This document shows, piece after piece, positions 19,819-31,098 of a stretch of DNA of 64,000 nt. Within the stretch, counting starts at the first letter, position 1. The number at the start of each line of letters is the position of its first letter. Location of the stretch: assembly GCF_022605725.1 (NCBI RefSeq), contig NC_065547.1:11883167-11947166 (forward strand), given 5' to 3'. Below the pieces are notes generated by a model. It saw nothing but the letters and a program-made list of their open reading frames with translations. It was not told the origin of the DNA and made no database searches. The position numbers and the translations under genes are program-made. This DNA is from Anthonomus grandis grandis (taxonomy: Eukaryota > Arthropoda > Insecta > Coleoptera > Curculionidae).

Positions 19819-20060
19819 AGTTACATACCCCTTTCACTCTATAAAATCATTATTATTGTTAAGTTCATTTTTAGCTGTATAAGCAATTTCATTTACTTTT
19901 TATGCTTTCGCTTTTAGTTTACGAATTCAGTCAGAGCTAAGCCATTGTTTTACATACATACCATATTATATATGTATTATTATTATTTTACTCGCATTAT
20001 AGTTTTTAACGAAATAAAAGTTTTTTTAAAAACATAAATTCGTAGTAGCGAATTTTAATT
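19819..20060 (+). repeat. 5' LTR of the gypsy element
   Basis: 242 bases, matched by 31099-31339. Contains an AATAAA-like signal (ACGAAATAAAAG) near the 3' side. The last T doubles as the first base of the primer-binding site. Confidence 0.92.
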
Positions 20061-20077
20061 GGCGCAGTCGGTAGGAT
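20060..20077 (+). promoter_or_regulatory. tRNA primer-binding site
   Basis: TGGCGCAGTCGGTAGGAT directly abuts the 5' LTR. A TGG start complementary to a tRNA CCA end is the rule for minus-strand priming. From memory this sequence is the serine-tRNA type used by 17.6/297-like elements. Confidence 0.8.
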
Positions 20078-20394
20078 TGTCAAAAATCAATATATCGTAT
20101 ATTGATTGTTCGTTTACGATTAATTGGCAATCGAACATCGGTCGAGAGTTTTCCGAACGAAAATTGGACTTCTCGCTAAAGACCAAAAGTTAAGTGTGTG
20201 ATAGTTCCGGTAAAGTGCATCTTGCATCCTGGGCATCCACGCATTTTTTGGAGATTGGTACCACATTGACCAGTTTCGCGAGGGTTAGGACTTGGAATTG
20301 GACATCATCGCCACCCAGTCTTCTCTTCTCATAGAATGGCAGTTGCCGCCTTATTTATGTAAGTGCAACCATTAATAATTTTTATTGATAATAA
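20078..20394. other. Untranslated leader of the gypsy element
   Basis: Leader between primer-binding site and gag ATG. It would hold packaging and gag splice-donor signals; none is identified with confidence. Confidence 0.5.
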
Positions 20395-21766
20395 ATGTCT
20401 ATTGAGGATTTAAGTTCCTATTTAAAGAATTTAAAAATCGAACCTTCAGCTTGCTCTGGCTCCGCTTCTACTCAAAATAGTGAAGTGTTAAATGATAATA
20501 AATTAATAAAAAATCAAGATAATTTAGAACTTAATTTAGATATTTTCAAACTTCAAGGAAAATCTCAAAGAAATAAAAAATACTCAAAGTTTAATTTTTA
20601 GAGGTTTAGATATAAAAGAAAATCAATTTTTAGAAAACAAAATGGCACAATTCAAAACAGAATATTTAAACTGTGTACCACAATTCGATGGTAATCCATC
20701 TGAGCTTAATCGATATCTTGCTATCTGTAAATCGATTATTGATAATTTTTATGATGCTACCAACGTTGCAAATTTCCAAAACATTTACATATTAAACAGC
20801 TTGATAGGTAAATTATCAGGAAATGCAAAACTAGTTATTAATGTACAAAATGTCTCCACCTGGGACGAACTAAAAAATACTTTATATAGAAACTTTGCGG
20901 ATAGACGCGATGAAACTTGCTTAAATAGAGATTTAGTAATGCTACGCCAACAAGGCAATGAATCACCACAAAGTTACTATGATAGAGTTTTAGAAATATT
21001 AAATTTATTATGTAGTTACGTAGATGCACATGAACCTGTTCAAACAGCCCCTATTAAAAGAGAAATGTATAAAAAATTAGCATTAACCACCTTTATCTCC
21101 GGACTAAGAGATCCCTTAGGTAACACTATTAGATGTATGAGACCAACAGACTTAGCCGAAGCCATACAGTTTGTGCTTCAAGAAAATAGTACAAAATATT
21201 TTCAAAATAACTACGTAAATAATTCTATTAGAAACTCACAACCCCATAACAGTAACAACTTTAATAATAATAAAAATAGAACAAACCCCCAACAACAAAT
21301 GACCCCTAGGCGCTATCAAACGCCACCACATTTTAATAATCAAACCAGATAATTTCCAACTGGCCCTGTCGATATTAGACAAAACCCTAATTATAGACCA
21401 CTCCGTTTAAGGACAAATTCTGAAGTCTTTGGCAAACAACATAATGTTTTTAGACCAAACCCTAACAGACAATTTCCGAAACCAACCCCCATGTCGATTT
21501 GTACAAATAACACAAATCAGCCTTCTACTTCCAATCAGAGAAATTATTTCCAAAATAATAACCAAAACCGCCCTAAACCCATTACGGAAGAAGTTTATAA
21601 TACTGAACTTGACTCTACTGAAGACGAATACCCATATACGTCTTATGATGAACAAGGTTACTTCGAGAATCAACCCCCAGAAAGTGACTATACTGTACAA
21701 AATGCTCCTTACGAAGATGAAGAGCAAAATTTTCAAGAATTAGCCCAAGAAGATACCCAACTTTGA
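20395..21766 (+). pseudogene. gag: gypsy gag, frameshifted
   Basis: Starts at ATG 20395 (MSIEDLSSYLKNLKIEPS). A frameshift near 20580 leads to the main frame (20642-21352), which reads YLNCVPQFDGNPSELNRYL then WDELKNTLYRNFADRRDE and SPQSYYDRVLEILNLL, the capsid region of errantivirus-type Gag. A stop at 21350 interrupts an Asn/Gln/Pro-rich tail that resumes in another frame (21491-21766) and ends in acidic residues. No CCHC zinc knuckle is present; as I recall, members of this group commonly lack it. Gag would assemble the particle and bind RNA. Two frame breaks make this copy defective. Confidence 0.82.
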
Positions 21767-21773
21767 CTAAAAA

Positions 21774-22677
21774 ACCCCTAATTCTATCTATAAATACATC
21801 AGCGAACTACCTTATATAGTTTTCCCTGAACAAAATATTAAAATCCTAATTGACTCAGGATCTACAAAATCCTTTATTGACCCCCAGATTGCATTCAACA
21901 TGTACCCTGATTGTATAAAAGATGACCCTTTTATAGTAAGCACAGTATTCCAAAAATCTGCTAATAGATTTAGTGCATTTCTACCCGCTTCTAGAATATT
22001 TAAGTTACCCCAAAGAGAAAGTCTTTATTATTAAAATATACTTAAAAAACATATTACTTAAATTTTATTTATTTAAATTTCATAATACTTTTAATGAACT
22101 TTTAGGATTAGATAACTTAAAAGATTTACAAGCAAACTTAGATTTTAAACACGGTTACTTAGTTACCCCCTATGCAAGAGTAAAACTACATTACCATCAA
22201 ACTAAACCAGAACTCAATTGTATCACTATTAAACCTAGATCAGAACAAGTAATTAAAATAAAAACAACAATAAAAAATGGCGAAATAATAATTCCTCACC
22301 AAAAATTTCATAATTGCGAAATACCTGAATGTCTAACAATAGCAAAAAACGTGTTAGCAATAACAACTATTTTAAATAATACTTGCAATCCCATAACTTT
22401 AGATTTTTCCGAACCAATAGAAGTAGAACAGTTCGATAGAAAATTCCCTGAAACAATTAATTTTAATAATTTTGACGATTCCCCAAAACAATCAAATTTA
22501 GACCTTTCAAAACTTAGAATTGACCATCTTAATTCAGAAGAAAGAAAAAGTATCCTAAATCTTTGTAGAGAATTTTCAGACATCTTCTATAAAGAAGGCA
22601 CACCCCTCACTTTTACAAGCGAAATTAAACATAATATCAAAACTAATAATGAAATTCCGGTATATACAAAATCATAT
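21774..22677 (+). pseudogene. pol: gypsy pol, protease and RT N-terminal part
   Basis: The protease reads IKILIDSGSTKSFIDPQIAF near 21840-21895, with the D-S-G active-site triad. A frame change around 21985-22080 leads to LLGLDNLKDLQANLDF and then a linker. The RT start reads NSEERKSILNLCREFSDIF and TFTSEIKHNIKTNNEIPVYT. The gene is cut at KSY (about 22677) by the LINE; the next residues (RY...FIHK) are at 27430. Several frame breaks are present. Confidence 0.85.
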
Positions 22678-22690
22678 TTGTATATACCGG
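22657..22690. repeat. 34-bp near-palindrome at the gypsy/LINE junction
   Basis: Arms CCGGTATATACAAA and TTTGTATATACCGG are perfect inverted copies with a 6-base loop. The left arm is gypsy pol (host) sequence; the right arm is not part of pol and so arose at the LINE 5' junction. ATCATATTTGTATATA is also repeated directly just downstream. Confidence 0.85.
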
Positions 22691-23084
22691 ATTATCATAT
22701 TTGTATATAGCAATTATTCGTGCGACTTCGGTACAGTAAACACGTAAAATGTTGTGCTCCGTAAAACACTAAAATTTTAGTGGTCAAACTAAACTTAAGT
22801 ATTTTTGATTGGTGTTACTGGATATTGAATGAAGTGTTTTAAGAGAAGTGACGGATTAGTTGTTCATTGAAGGCATACCGTAGCTAAAAACATAAAAAGC
22901 TTTATAATAAACAATAATTTATCTGGTGTTGCTGGACTAAGTCACTGAATTCCGCAGGAAAAAAAACTGCGATTCTAACGTGGCCAGATACATACGTTGT
23001 CGAGGCTGTGCAGGAAACAGAATTGTACTATGATTTGTACAATTAGCGAATTTGGTTATTTGAGATATTACAAATAGCAGTAAG

Positions 23085-24191
23085 ATGGAGTGCACTGTTT
23101 GCCTGGAGGTGGGCGGAAGAAGGAACCCCCTTTTTTCATGTGATATATGCAAGAAAAAATACTGTAAACAATGCAGTCATCTATCACAGGCTGAAACTTC
23201 GATTCTAGAATTAAAAGAACATCGAATATTGAGATTTTATTGTTAAAAATGTCTACAATTCGAGACGCACACTCTACTTCAAAACTCAATAGAAGACAAA
23301 ATAAAAATTATTGAATCCAAAGATGAAATAATAACGTTACTTAAACAAAAACTAACGGAGTCCGAATCATCACGTATACCAATAACAACATCATCATATA
23401 GTCAAATAGCACAAACTGAAATAAAAAAATCACCAAAAATAAACATAAATCTTCCCGGAATCATTATTAAACCAAAGCAAAAACAAACTGCCGAAAAAAC
23501 TGAAAAGGATATAAAGGAAGCTATAGTTCCAAAAGATCTTCGAATTGCCGTAAAAAATACTAAAAAAATAAAAGATAGTAGTATTTATATTCAATGCTGC
23601 AATAAGGAACATGTTGACATTCTAAAAAAAGAAGCAGAATCCAAATTAAAGAACTATGAAGTACAAGTAACAAAATTAAGGCTACCGAGGTTCAAAATAA
23701 TAGGATGTACCACCAATCTTAGCGAAAAGGAGATAGAGAACTCTATAAGAAAGCAAAACAATTTTATCACCGAGCAAAATAAACTTAAAATAACATATAA
23801 TAAAAAAGCTAGAAATGACAAAGGTAAATCCATAGTTTTTGGTGAATGTGACCCCACTTTATTTAGTAAACTGATATATGAAAAGAAAATTTTCTTTGGT
23901 TGGCAAAGGTATCCAGTATACGAGGATTTGAGTATACAGCGATGTTTTAAGTGTCAACAATTTTACCACAAAATTGAAAATTGTCCTAATGAAGCTGTAT
24001 GTGAATTTTGCTCCAACAAACATGATGTATCTGAATGTCCGAAATTACAAAAAAAATGCGTCAACTGCATTTCAGCAAACATGAAATACAAAAGTAATTA
24101 CAACACAGTTCATGAAGCAAACAACCCAGAATGTCCATCTTATCAGTACCAGTTGAATCTTCTGCGAACGAAAATAGATTATCATGGGTAA
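23085..24191 (+). pseudogene. LINE ORF1: N-terminal zinc finger and C-terminal zinc knuckles
   Basis: ATG at 23085. The N-terminus reads MECTVCLEVGG then CDICKKKYCKQC, a PHD/RING-like cysteine cluster. A TAA stop occurs at about 23244 (RFYC, stop, KCLQFE). A single AAA-to-TAA change would explain it, and the frame is open afterwards to 24191. A charged middle region follows. An RRM-like segment is followed by CCHC-type knuckles (RCFKCQQFYHKIENC, VCEFCSNKHDVSEC, and KKCVNC...HEANNPEC). Such proteins bind element RNA and act as nucleic-acid chaperones. About 369 codons. Read-through or a second ATG could still give the C-terminal part. Confidence 0.85.
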
Positions 24192-24196
24192 TCTTA

Positions 24197-27172
24197 ATGG
24201 TATGTGAACAACCTGAAATAGTACTATTACAAAACCTAGAAGTTCTGGATAATGTATTGCATCAGGAGACTGTCGACAGTGAATCAATTACAAGTAAAAT
24301 TAATCTCAATAATATTTTTTTTAATATTTTACATTTTAATATTAGATCTATACATAAGAATTTTAATGAACTAGTAGCATACTTGCAAGCTTATGAGTTA
24401 AATTTTAGCGATATAATTGTTTTGGGAGAATCTTTTGAAAGTTATGACAATCAATATAATATTGACGGCTATAAGATGTTTTATAATGGAGCAAAATATA
24501 ATAGAAATGATGGTGTTGTCATTTTTGTAAAATCCGATATAACTTTTGATATTAATCACGTTTTACTTAAAAATTCAAATGTTACACTGAGTCAGATCAA
24601 TCTAAAAAAAGATGCCACTACTATCAGCGTGATTTGCACTTACAGAACCCCTAATACAGATAAACGCCTTTTTTTGAATGACCTTGGAATTTATTTACAA
24701 GAATGTAAAAAAAGTGAATTTAATATTTTTTTGGGTGATATTAACATAAATATTTTAAACAAGGATGATGACTGCGTAAACTCATATCTTTCCCTTTTAA
24801 ATCACTTCGGCTTTTTATCATGTGTAAACTCTCCGACAAGAATTACCCCAGAAACAAGTACATGTCTTGATCACATTTTCTTTAACAAAAAAAATAATAA
24901 TACGATGCAGGTCAACTCATATTTACTACATGCTGATGTGACAGATCACTATCCCGTTATGTTAAACATATCTAAAAAAAATTTTAATTGCAATAAAAAT
25001 AAACATATAATTAAAAAAATAAATAGACTAAATGAACAAATTTTCTATAATCTTTTACAAGAAGAAAGCTGGAACACTGTCCTATCTGAAACGGATTCAG
25101 CCAGAGCAACAGATAGTTTTTATAAAATTTTAGTAACCTATCGCGACCAGGCCAGTTACACAAAGACGATTCACATAAAAGAATATGAAAAACGTAAACC
25201 TTGGATAACCAATGGTATAATAACCAGTATAAAGAAAAGAGACAAAATGAAAAAACTACTTTTGCAAACTTTTAATGAAAATGATAATCTGATTTACAAA
25301 AATTATAGAAATAACCTAAATAAACTAATAAATAAAACTAAACACACATATTATAAAACGGAAATTGAAAATGCTGGCAGTAATCTTAAAAGAGTTTACA
25401 AATTAATAACAGAAGCGACTAATGGTCAGTCAAAAATTAAAAAAAACATACTTCCCATTGTAAATAATAAAACTAACATCCCCTTTACGAATATCAAGAG
25501 TTTGGCCGATTATTGTAACAATTACTTTACTAACATTGGACTGGAAATGTATAACAAAATTAAAACTAGCCAGAATGAAATAGATGTAAATACAGCCTTG
25601 TTGAATTCATTTTATTTAAGTCCAGTTGATAATAATGATATAATTAAACAGATTAACAATCTTAAGAACAATAGCTCTCCAGGGATAGATAACTTTACCT
25701 CTTCTTTAATAAAAAAGACACATTTATTTTTAGTTCGCCCCCTCGCCCATATTATTAATTTAATATTCACTACGGGAAAAGTCCCTGAACAATTTAAAAT
25801 ATCAATTGTGTCACCTATTTTTAAATCCGGAGAAAAAAGTAATATAAATAATTATCGACCAATCAGTGTAATAAATAATTTTGCTAAAGTTTTTGAGAAG
25901 TGCCTGAAAGATAGGTTAATGACATTTTTGCAAAGTAAAAACTTAATATCGAAACGACAATACGGTTTTCTTAGTGGGTCAAGTACAACAGATGCCCTAT
26001 ATCAACTTACTAAACAAATAACAGATAAACTGGAAAAGAACAAGAAATGTATTACAGTATTCCTGGATTTGGCAAAGGCCTTTGATACTGTGCCCTATGA
26101 TCTTCTCTTGGATGTTTTATCTTCAAATGGAGTTAGGGGCCCAGTATTGGAGGTTTTTCAAAGTTATTTAACTGGAAGGCAGCAATATTTAAAAATTGAG
26201 GATACATTAAGTGAACCATTAGAAATAAAAATAGGAATACCTCAGGGAACCGTGTTAGGACCTTTACTGTTCATTACATATATTAACTCACTAACAGAAT
26301 TAAAAATTAAAGATGGTGCTGTTATATCATACGCAGATGATACGGCAATAATTTTCTCTGGAACAACATGGGAAAATGTGAAAGACAGTGCAATAATCGG
26401 AATACGTAAGATAAAAAACTGGCTAGACACTTTTAAATTATCACTTAACATATCAAAAACTCACTATATTGCATTTTCATTAACTGAAGCAAACCGCCCA
26501 TCATTTAATTCTCTTGATATAGAAAACAATACACAACAGGATAATATTATTAAAGAAGTTTACTTCACTAAATATTTGGGTGTTACTATTGATAAGCATC
26601 TAAAATGGAATCACCACATTTTAAATCTAACCAAAAATATTCGAAAACTCTTACACAAATTTTACATTCTAAAACAAATCTTAAGCCGGAAATTGTTGGT
26701 TGCAGTTTATAGGGCATTGGTTGAGTCATTGATTAGATACGGTATTGTTGCATGGGGTGGACTGTACCAAACTTCTTTGAAACCCTTAAATGTGGTACAA
26801 AATTATATTTTAAAAATCATGTTTGGGAAAAATAAACTATATTCAACCAATTTATTGTACTCATGTGATATATTTGATGTCCGATCACTTTATGTTTTGG
26901 AAGTTTGTTGCTTTGTTCATAAAAATCCTGAACTGAATATTGCTGTAACACATACCTTTAATACTCGCAATAAGATGAATGAACACTTAAAAACTCCCAA
27001 AAGTAATACAAATTTAAATAAGCGTTCTATAAATTATTTTGCACCAAAAATATTTAATTTAGTTCCAAAAGATATAAGAAAAATAGCGAATAAAAAAAAA
27101 TTTAAGAAATCTTGCAGACATTATATTTATACAAATAATAAAAAAGTTAAAGAACTATTTAACAGCAGTTAA
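24197..27172 (+). CDS. LINE ORF2: endonuclease and reverse transcriptase, intact frame
   Basis: The frame runs from 24131 to 27172 without a stop (1,013 codons). ATG 24197, just after the ORF1 stop, is the likelier start (991 codons). The AP-type endonuclease reads ILHFNIRSIHKNFNEL, VLGESF, CTYRTP, FLGDININIL, PTRITPETSTCLDHIF and DVTDHYPVM. The reverse transcriptase reads GIDNFTSSLIKK, SIVSPIFKSGEKSNINNYRP, LDLAKAFDTVPYDLL, GIPQGTVLGPLLFITYINSL and SYADDTAI. The C-terminal region reads KYLGVTIDKHLKW and RYGIVAWGG. All catalytic motifs are in place. It would nick the target and prime cDNA synthesis. The clade is CR1/Jockey-like by motif style. Confidence 0.93.
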   Translation: MVCEQPEIVLLQNLEVLDNVLHQETVDSESITSKINLNNIFFNILHFNIRSIHKNFNELVAYLQAYELNFSDIIVLGESFESYDNQYNIDGYKMFYNGAKYNRNDGVVIFVKSDITFDINHVLLKNSNVTLSQINLKKDATTISVICTYRTPNTDKRLFLNDLGIYLQECKKSEFNIFLGDININILNKDDDCVNSYLSLLNHFGFLSCVNSPTRITPETSTCLDHIFFNKKNNNTMQVNSYLLHADVTDHYPVMLNISKKNFNCNKNKHIIKKINRLNEQIFYNLLQEESWNTVLSETDSARATDSFYKILVTYRDQASYTKTIHIKEYEKRKPWITNGIITSIKKRDKMKKLLLQTFNENDNLIYKNYRNNLNKLINKTKHTYYKTEIENAGSNLKRVYKLITEATNGQSKIKKNILPIVNNKTNIPFTNIKSLADYCNNYFTNIGLEMYNKIKTSQNEIDVNTALLNSFYLSPVDNNDIIKQINNLKNNSSPGIDNFTSSLIKKTHLFLVRPLAHIINLIFTTGKVPEQFKISIVSPIFKSGEKSNINNYRPISVINNFAKVFEKCLKDRLMTFLQSKNLISKRQYGFLSGSSTTDALYQLTKQITDKLEKNKKCITVFLDLAKAFDTVPYDLLLDVLSSNGVRGPVLEVFQSYLTGRQQYLKIEDTLSEPLEIKIGIPQGTVLGPLLFITYINSLTELKIKDGAVISYADDTAIIFSGTTWENVKDSAIIGIRKIKNWLDTFKLSLNISKTHYIAFSLTEANRPSFNSLDIENNTQQDNIIKEVYFTKYLGVTIDKHLKWNHHILNLTKNIRKLLHKFYILKQILSRKLLVAVYRALVESLIRYGIVAWGGLYQTSLKPLNVVQNYILKIMFGKNKLYSTNLLYSCDIFDVRSLYVLEVCCFVHKNPELNIAVTHTFNTRNKMNEHLKTPKSNTNLNKRSINYFAPKIFNLVPKDIRKIANKKKFKKSCRHYIYTNNKKVKELFNSS

Positions 27173-27396
27173 AATTATAAATTGAAATTTATATAGGTTA
27201 GGTTTAAGTAACCAAATATGTAGTTTAGGTCTTAAGTGAATATAAATTAGCATCAGATGGATTTATTGATATTTTGTAATATAAAAAATCTTGTTAACAG
27301 GCTCATTCAGGTTTTAAGTTACCTAGGTGCCTATGAGTATGTTCCTACATTCCTACATTCATGTAATTTATATTATTATGTATTGATGTATGAATA

Positions 27397-27434
27397 AATT
27401 AAATTAAATTAAAAAATTAAATTAAATTAAATAT
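27397..27434 (+). repeat. 3' tail repeats of the LINE
   Basis: Iterated AATTA/TAAAT units with one A-run interruption. A short-repeat tail instead of poly(A) is usual in CR1-type and some other LINEs. Confidence 0.75.
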
Positions 27435-28745
27435 CGATACTCTTTCATTCACAAAAAAGAGGTTGAATCCCAATTAAGAAAGATTTAATGAATCCCAATT
27501 AAGAAAATGTTAGACCAAAAAATTATCAGACCATCTAATTCACCCTGGTCCGCCCCCATTTGGGTTGTACCAAAAAAATTGGACGCTTCTAATAAACAGA
27601 AATGGCGTGTAGTAGTCGACTTTAGAAAATTAAACGAAAAAACCTTTGATGATAAATATCCATTACCTAATATCACAGATTTATTAGACAAGTTAGGTAA
27701 ATGCCAATATTTTAGTACTCTAGACTTGGCATCTGGTTTTCATCAAATTGAAATGAATAAATCCGATATCGAAAAAACAGCGTTTAATACGGAAAACGGG
27801 CATTTTGAATTTTTGCCGTATGCCCTTTGGCTTAAAGAACGCCCCCGCTACTTTTCAACGGGTCATGGATTCAATTTTACGCAGAATTCAAAACGAAAAA
27901 TGTCTTGTATACTTAGATGACATAATAATATTTTCAACATCCCTTCAAGAACATATGGAAAGCTTAAGAAACGTTTTTAAAAGGCTAAGAAAATCAAACT
28001 TTTAAATCCAACTTGATAAAAGTGAATTTTTGAGACACGAAGTTGCATACTTAGGACATGTAGTAACACCCGAAGGAGTCAAACCCAATCCTGACAAAAT
28101 CATAGCTATTAAAAAGTTTCCCATCCCTAAAACAACAAAACAAATAAAATGATTCTTAGAACTTTTAGGTTATCATCGTAAATTCATAAATAATTTTGCT
28201 AAACTAACGAAACCTTTAACTAAATGTCTGAAGAAAGGCGCAAAAATCGAACATAATGACGAATTTAAAAATTGTTTTGACACCTGTAAAAGTCTACTCA
28301 CGAACGAACCAATTCTTCAATATCCAGACTTTTCCAAACCTTTCAATTTAACTACTGATGCAAGCAATGTAGCCCTTGGAGCCGTTCTCTCACAAGGACC
28401 TATTGGTCAAGACCTCCCTATAGCTTATGCATCACGCACCCTTAATGATTCAGAACAGAATTACTCGACAATTGAAAAAGAATGTTTATGTCTTGTATGG
28501 GCAACCAAATATTTCCGCCCCTATCTTTTTGGTCGAAAATTCAACATCATAACTGACCACAAACCCCTTCAGTGGCTTTTTTCCCTTAAAGATCCTTCTT
28601 CAAAATTACCTCGATGGCGTATAAAACTTGAGGAATATGATTATACGATCATATACAAAATAGGTAAACTTAATACCAACGCTGACGCCTTATCACGTAT
28701 AGAAATTCACACAAAGGAAACACCAGGCATCGAAAACTTAAAAAC
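27435..28745 (+). pseudogene. pol: gypsy pol, RT palm and RNase H
   Basis: Continues the RT split by the LINE. It reads KIIRPSNSPWSAPIWVVPKK, KWRVVVDFRKLNEKT, STLDLASGFHQIEM (first catalytic Asp), a frameshift near 27830, FGLKNAPATFQRVMD and CLVYLDDIIIFS (YLDD active site). The connection follows, then RNase H with LTTDASNVALGAVLSQ, STIEKECLCLVWA and FNIITDHKPLQWL, ending NADALSRIE. Stops occur near 28005 and 28150. Translation restarts as an open frame to 29184. Confidence 0.9.
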
Positions 28746-29395
28746 ATACATGGACGCTTTTAATAAATCGCTTGAACTAGGTCAAGAATTGTCTAAAAAC
28801 ACTAGCCAAAACAATGACGAAAACCCTGACCTAGATAGAATTTCTGTTATCGCCCAAGCAGACGATGAACCAGACATACCTCCTGATGACGCAACAATCC
28901 ACACAAACGCCGAACAAGATCTCATTGTAGGCATACCTATTTCTGAAACCGCAGTAAATTACGGTTCAAATCAAATATTTATACAGAATGTTCTACATTC
29001 CCCTGCAAAACCTATTATTAAGATCTTATTTAATAAAAAACGCAGAATTACTGTTCAAATATCAAATGACAATTTCGAACACAATATATTAAATTTTAAG
29101 AAAGAACATATCGTACCCGATAAACAATACCATCTTTATTTTGTTGATCCAAATATATACGAAAAAACTTGCTGCAAAAGTTAATGTAAATAAAGACGAT
29201 CCCCAAATATTTGTAGAAGACCAAATGGTTTATCCTAAAAAACATACTAGGCAAAAAACCAGCGATAAATTTGACAAACCCTTAAAAATAGTCCACACTA
29301 ATTAAGAAAGAAAAACCGCTAAATTAGAAAACCAAGAGAAAATCCATTTATCTAATTTAAAACGACCCTTAAAAACAAAATATAGTTTCGACTAA
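28746..29395 (+). pseudogene. pol: gypsy pol linker and integrase C-terminal stub (core deleted)
   Basis: The frame to 29184 reads the tether between RNase H and integrase (KPIIKILFNKKRRITVQ, FVDPNIYEKTC). The sequence then jumps to a C-terminal block (EDQMVYPKKHTRQKTSDKF, HLSNLKRPLKTKYSFD) that normally lies at the end of integrase. The HHCC zinc finger and the whole D,D-35-E core are missing between about 29160 and 29200, so an internal deletion of several hundred codons is inferred. This copy cannot supply its own integration activity. Confidence 0.8.
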
Positions 29396-29399
29396 TTTT

Positions 29400-31080
29400 G
29401 TCCTTTTTCATCCCATTTCAGATTTCTACAAGTAACATACACACTTGGAGACCAAATCAAGTTTGAAAAAATAACAGATAACCCTGGACTATTACCACTT
29501 AAATTAGGTCAAGCAAAAATTGAAGAATACACACATACTATTATACATTACTATGACCTTAACCCCTTAATAACAGAAGTCAACAAACTCTAAACAAAGG
29601 TAGCCAACGTAACAAATACCCTAAATAATAACACGAACGATAATACAAGACCAAGTCGAAACGAAACTAAAAGAATTAGTACCACACCCACACAGAATTG
29701 CGCGAGGACTTATCAATGGTATAGGTTCAATATTTAAAAATATCACGGGTAATTTAGATGCCTCCGATGGAGAACGTTATGAAAAATTAATTAAAGACTC
29801 ACAAGAGAATCAAAAAACGCTAGGTTTAAACATTCAAAAAAAAATTAAATTTCCCTTAATTTACTTAAAAAGTTTAACACAACAATTCAACAGATAAATC
29901 GCAACACAAGACTATTAGATGGAAAATTGCATCAAGTTGAACTAGCAGTAGAAACATCAAATTTCCTACAAAGTTCAAATTACATTAAACATGTTTTAAA
30001 TCAAATAATTAATTTGTATGAAATAATCGATTCAATTTTACAGGATATCGAAAATGCTTTAACATTTTCCAAATTAAGAATTTTACACCCTAGTAAAATT
30101 AAGACTGAAGATTTATTTAATGAATTAAAACGAATTCAACAATTACTTGGTGTAAAGCATATGCCTTTAGAAGTCTTATTAGAAAATACCTTATTATATG
30201 AACAAATAATTAAACTAGATAGTTTTGTCCTAAATATAAAAATTACATTTCTTCTTCGCATTCCAATAACTAATCAAAAAGATTTTAATTATTTTCACCT
30301 TTACTCTTTACCAGTTTATAAACAGAGCATGTTTAAGTTTATAATACCAAAAAATAAATTTTTGCTAAAAAATTTGTTGCATTTCTTATATCGGGCAATC
30401 GAATGCCAAGAAATTAAAGAGAAATTCTTTTTCTGCGACAAAACAAACCTACAAGAGATATCACCAACCAGCTCTTGTGCAGTACAGCTGTTGGAAAACC
30501 AAGGTCAATCAACCTGCAAACCAGTTGAAGTTAAAGTTTCCAAACCAATATTTAACCAACTAGATTTCTCTAATAAATATGCTGCAGCCCTTCCTAACGA
30601 GGAAACCATCCATCTAGAATGTTACGACCAAGAGGAATTCATCAAACTTCAAGGCTCCTTAATCTTTGAAGTACCAATTAACTGCCAAATCGCACTTGAT
30701 CAAGAAGTTATAATCTTCAACCATCAATCGATAGGAAATAATAATTATCAACCCATATTGTTTCCTGACTTTAATGTAAACGCCTCAATTTTACCCACAC
30801 TTAACCTTAGCGCACACATTGATGACATCAAACTAGATGACCTGAACAAACTACGTAGCCAGATTCTCCATAACCAACCGAAGCTGTTGTCCCTTCCATG
30901 ATGCAATCCGCTACCCCAGTATTTGGACAATCCTTATATACCTGACACTAGTAGCTGCCATTAGCTACTTTGCATACAAGAAGCTGAGAACGAAAGCTGC
31001 CCTTCCTGATACAGAAGGCACCCCAGCAGGACACTTACCCGAATATGACGTCATTCAACTACCCTGCCAGACCGTGTAGT
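29400..31080 (+). pseudogene. env: errantivirus-type env (F-like fusion glycoprotein), broken
   Basis: Degenerate at the N-terminal side (29400-29690, several frames). Around 29690-29800 it shows a basic R-x-x-R type cleavage site followed by a Gly-rich hydrophobic stretch and a GNLDASDGERY block, the pattern of insect retroviral envelope proteins related to baculovirus F. A long open frame (29927-30901) covers most of the extracellular part, with Cys residues near its end. A frame change near 30900 precedes a membrane segment (LIYLTLVAAISYFAYKKL) and a short cytoplasmic tail ending at about 31078. Frame breaks at both ends make it non-functional as it stands. Confidence 0.8.
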
Positions 31081-31087
31081 TGAATTT

Positions 31088-31098
31088 GAGGAGGGAGG
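31088..31098 (+). promoter_or_regulatory. Polypurine tract
   Basis: GAGGAGGGAGG directly abuts the 3' LTR, as expected for the plus-strand primer. Confidence 0.85.

Larger units (their letters stand above)
22691..27434 (+). mobile_element. CR1/Jockey-type LINE, nearly full length, nested in gypsy pol
   Basis: Has a 5' UTR (about 22691-23084), ORF1 (23085-24191), ORF2 overlapping or abutting it (24197-27172), a 3' UTR and a 3' tail of TAAAT/TTAAA repeats (about 27397-27434). The tail runs straight into the interrupted gypsy codons (ATCGATACTC). This is the best-preserved retrotransposon in the window: ORF2 has no internal stop and ORF1 has one. Confidence 0.92.

Noticed and set aside
20838..22583. 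Several minus-strand frames inside gypsy gag and pol
   Set aside because: All are antisense to identified gag/protease/RT motifs.
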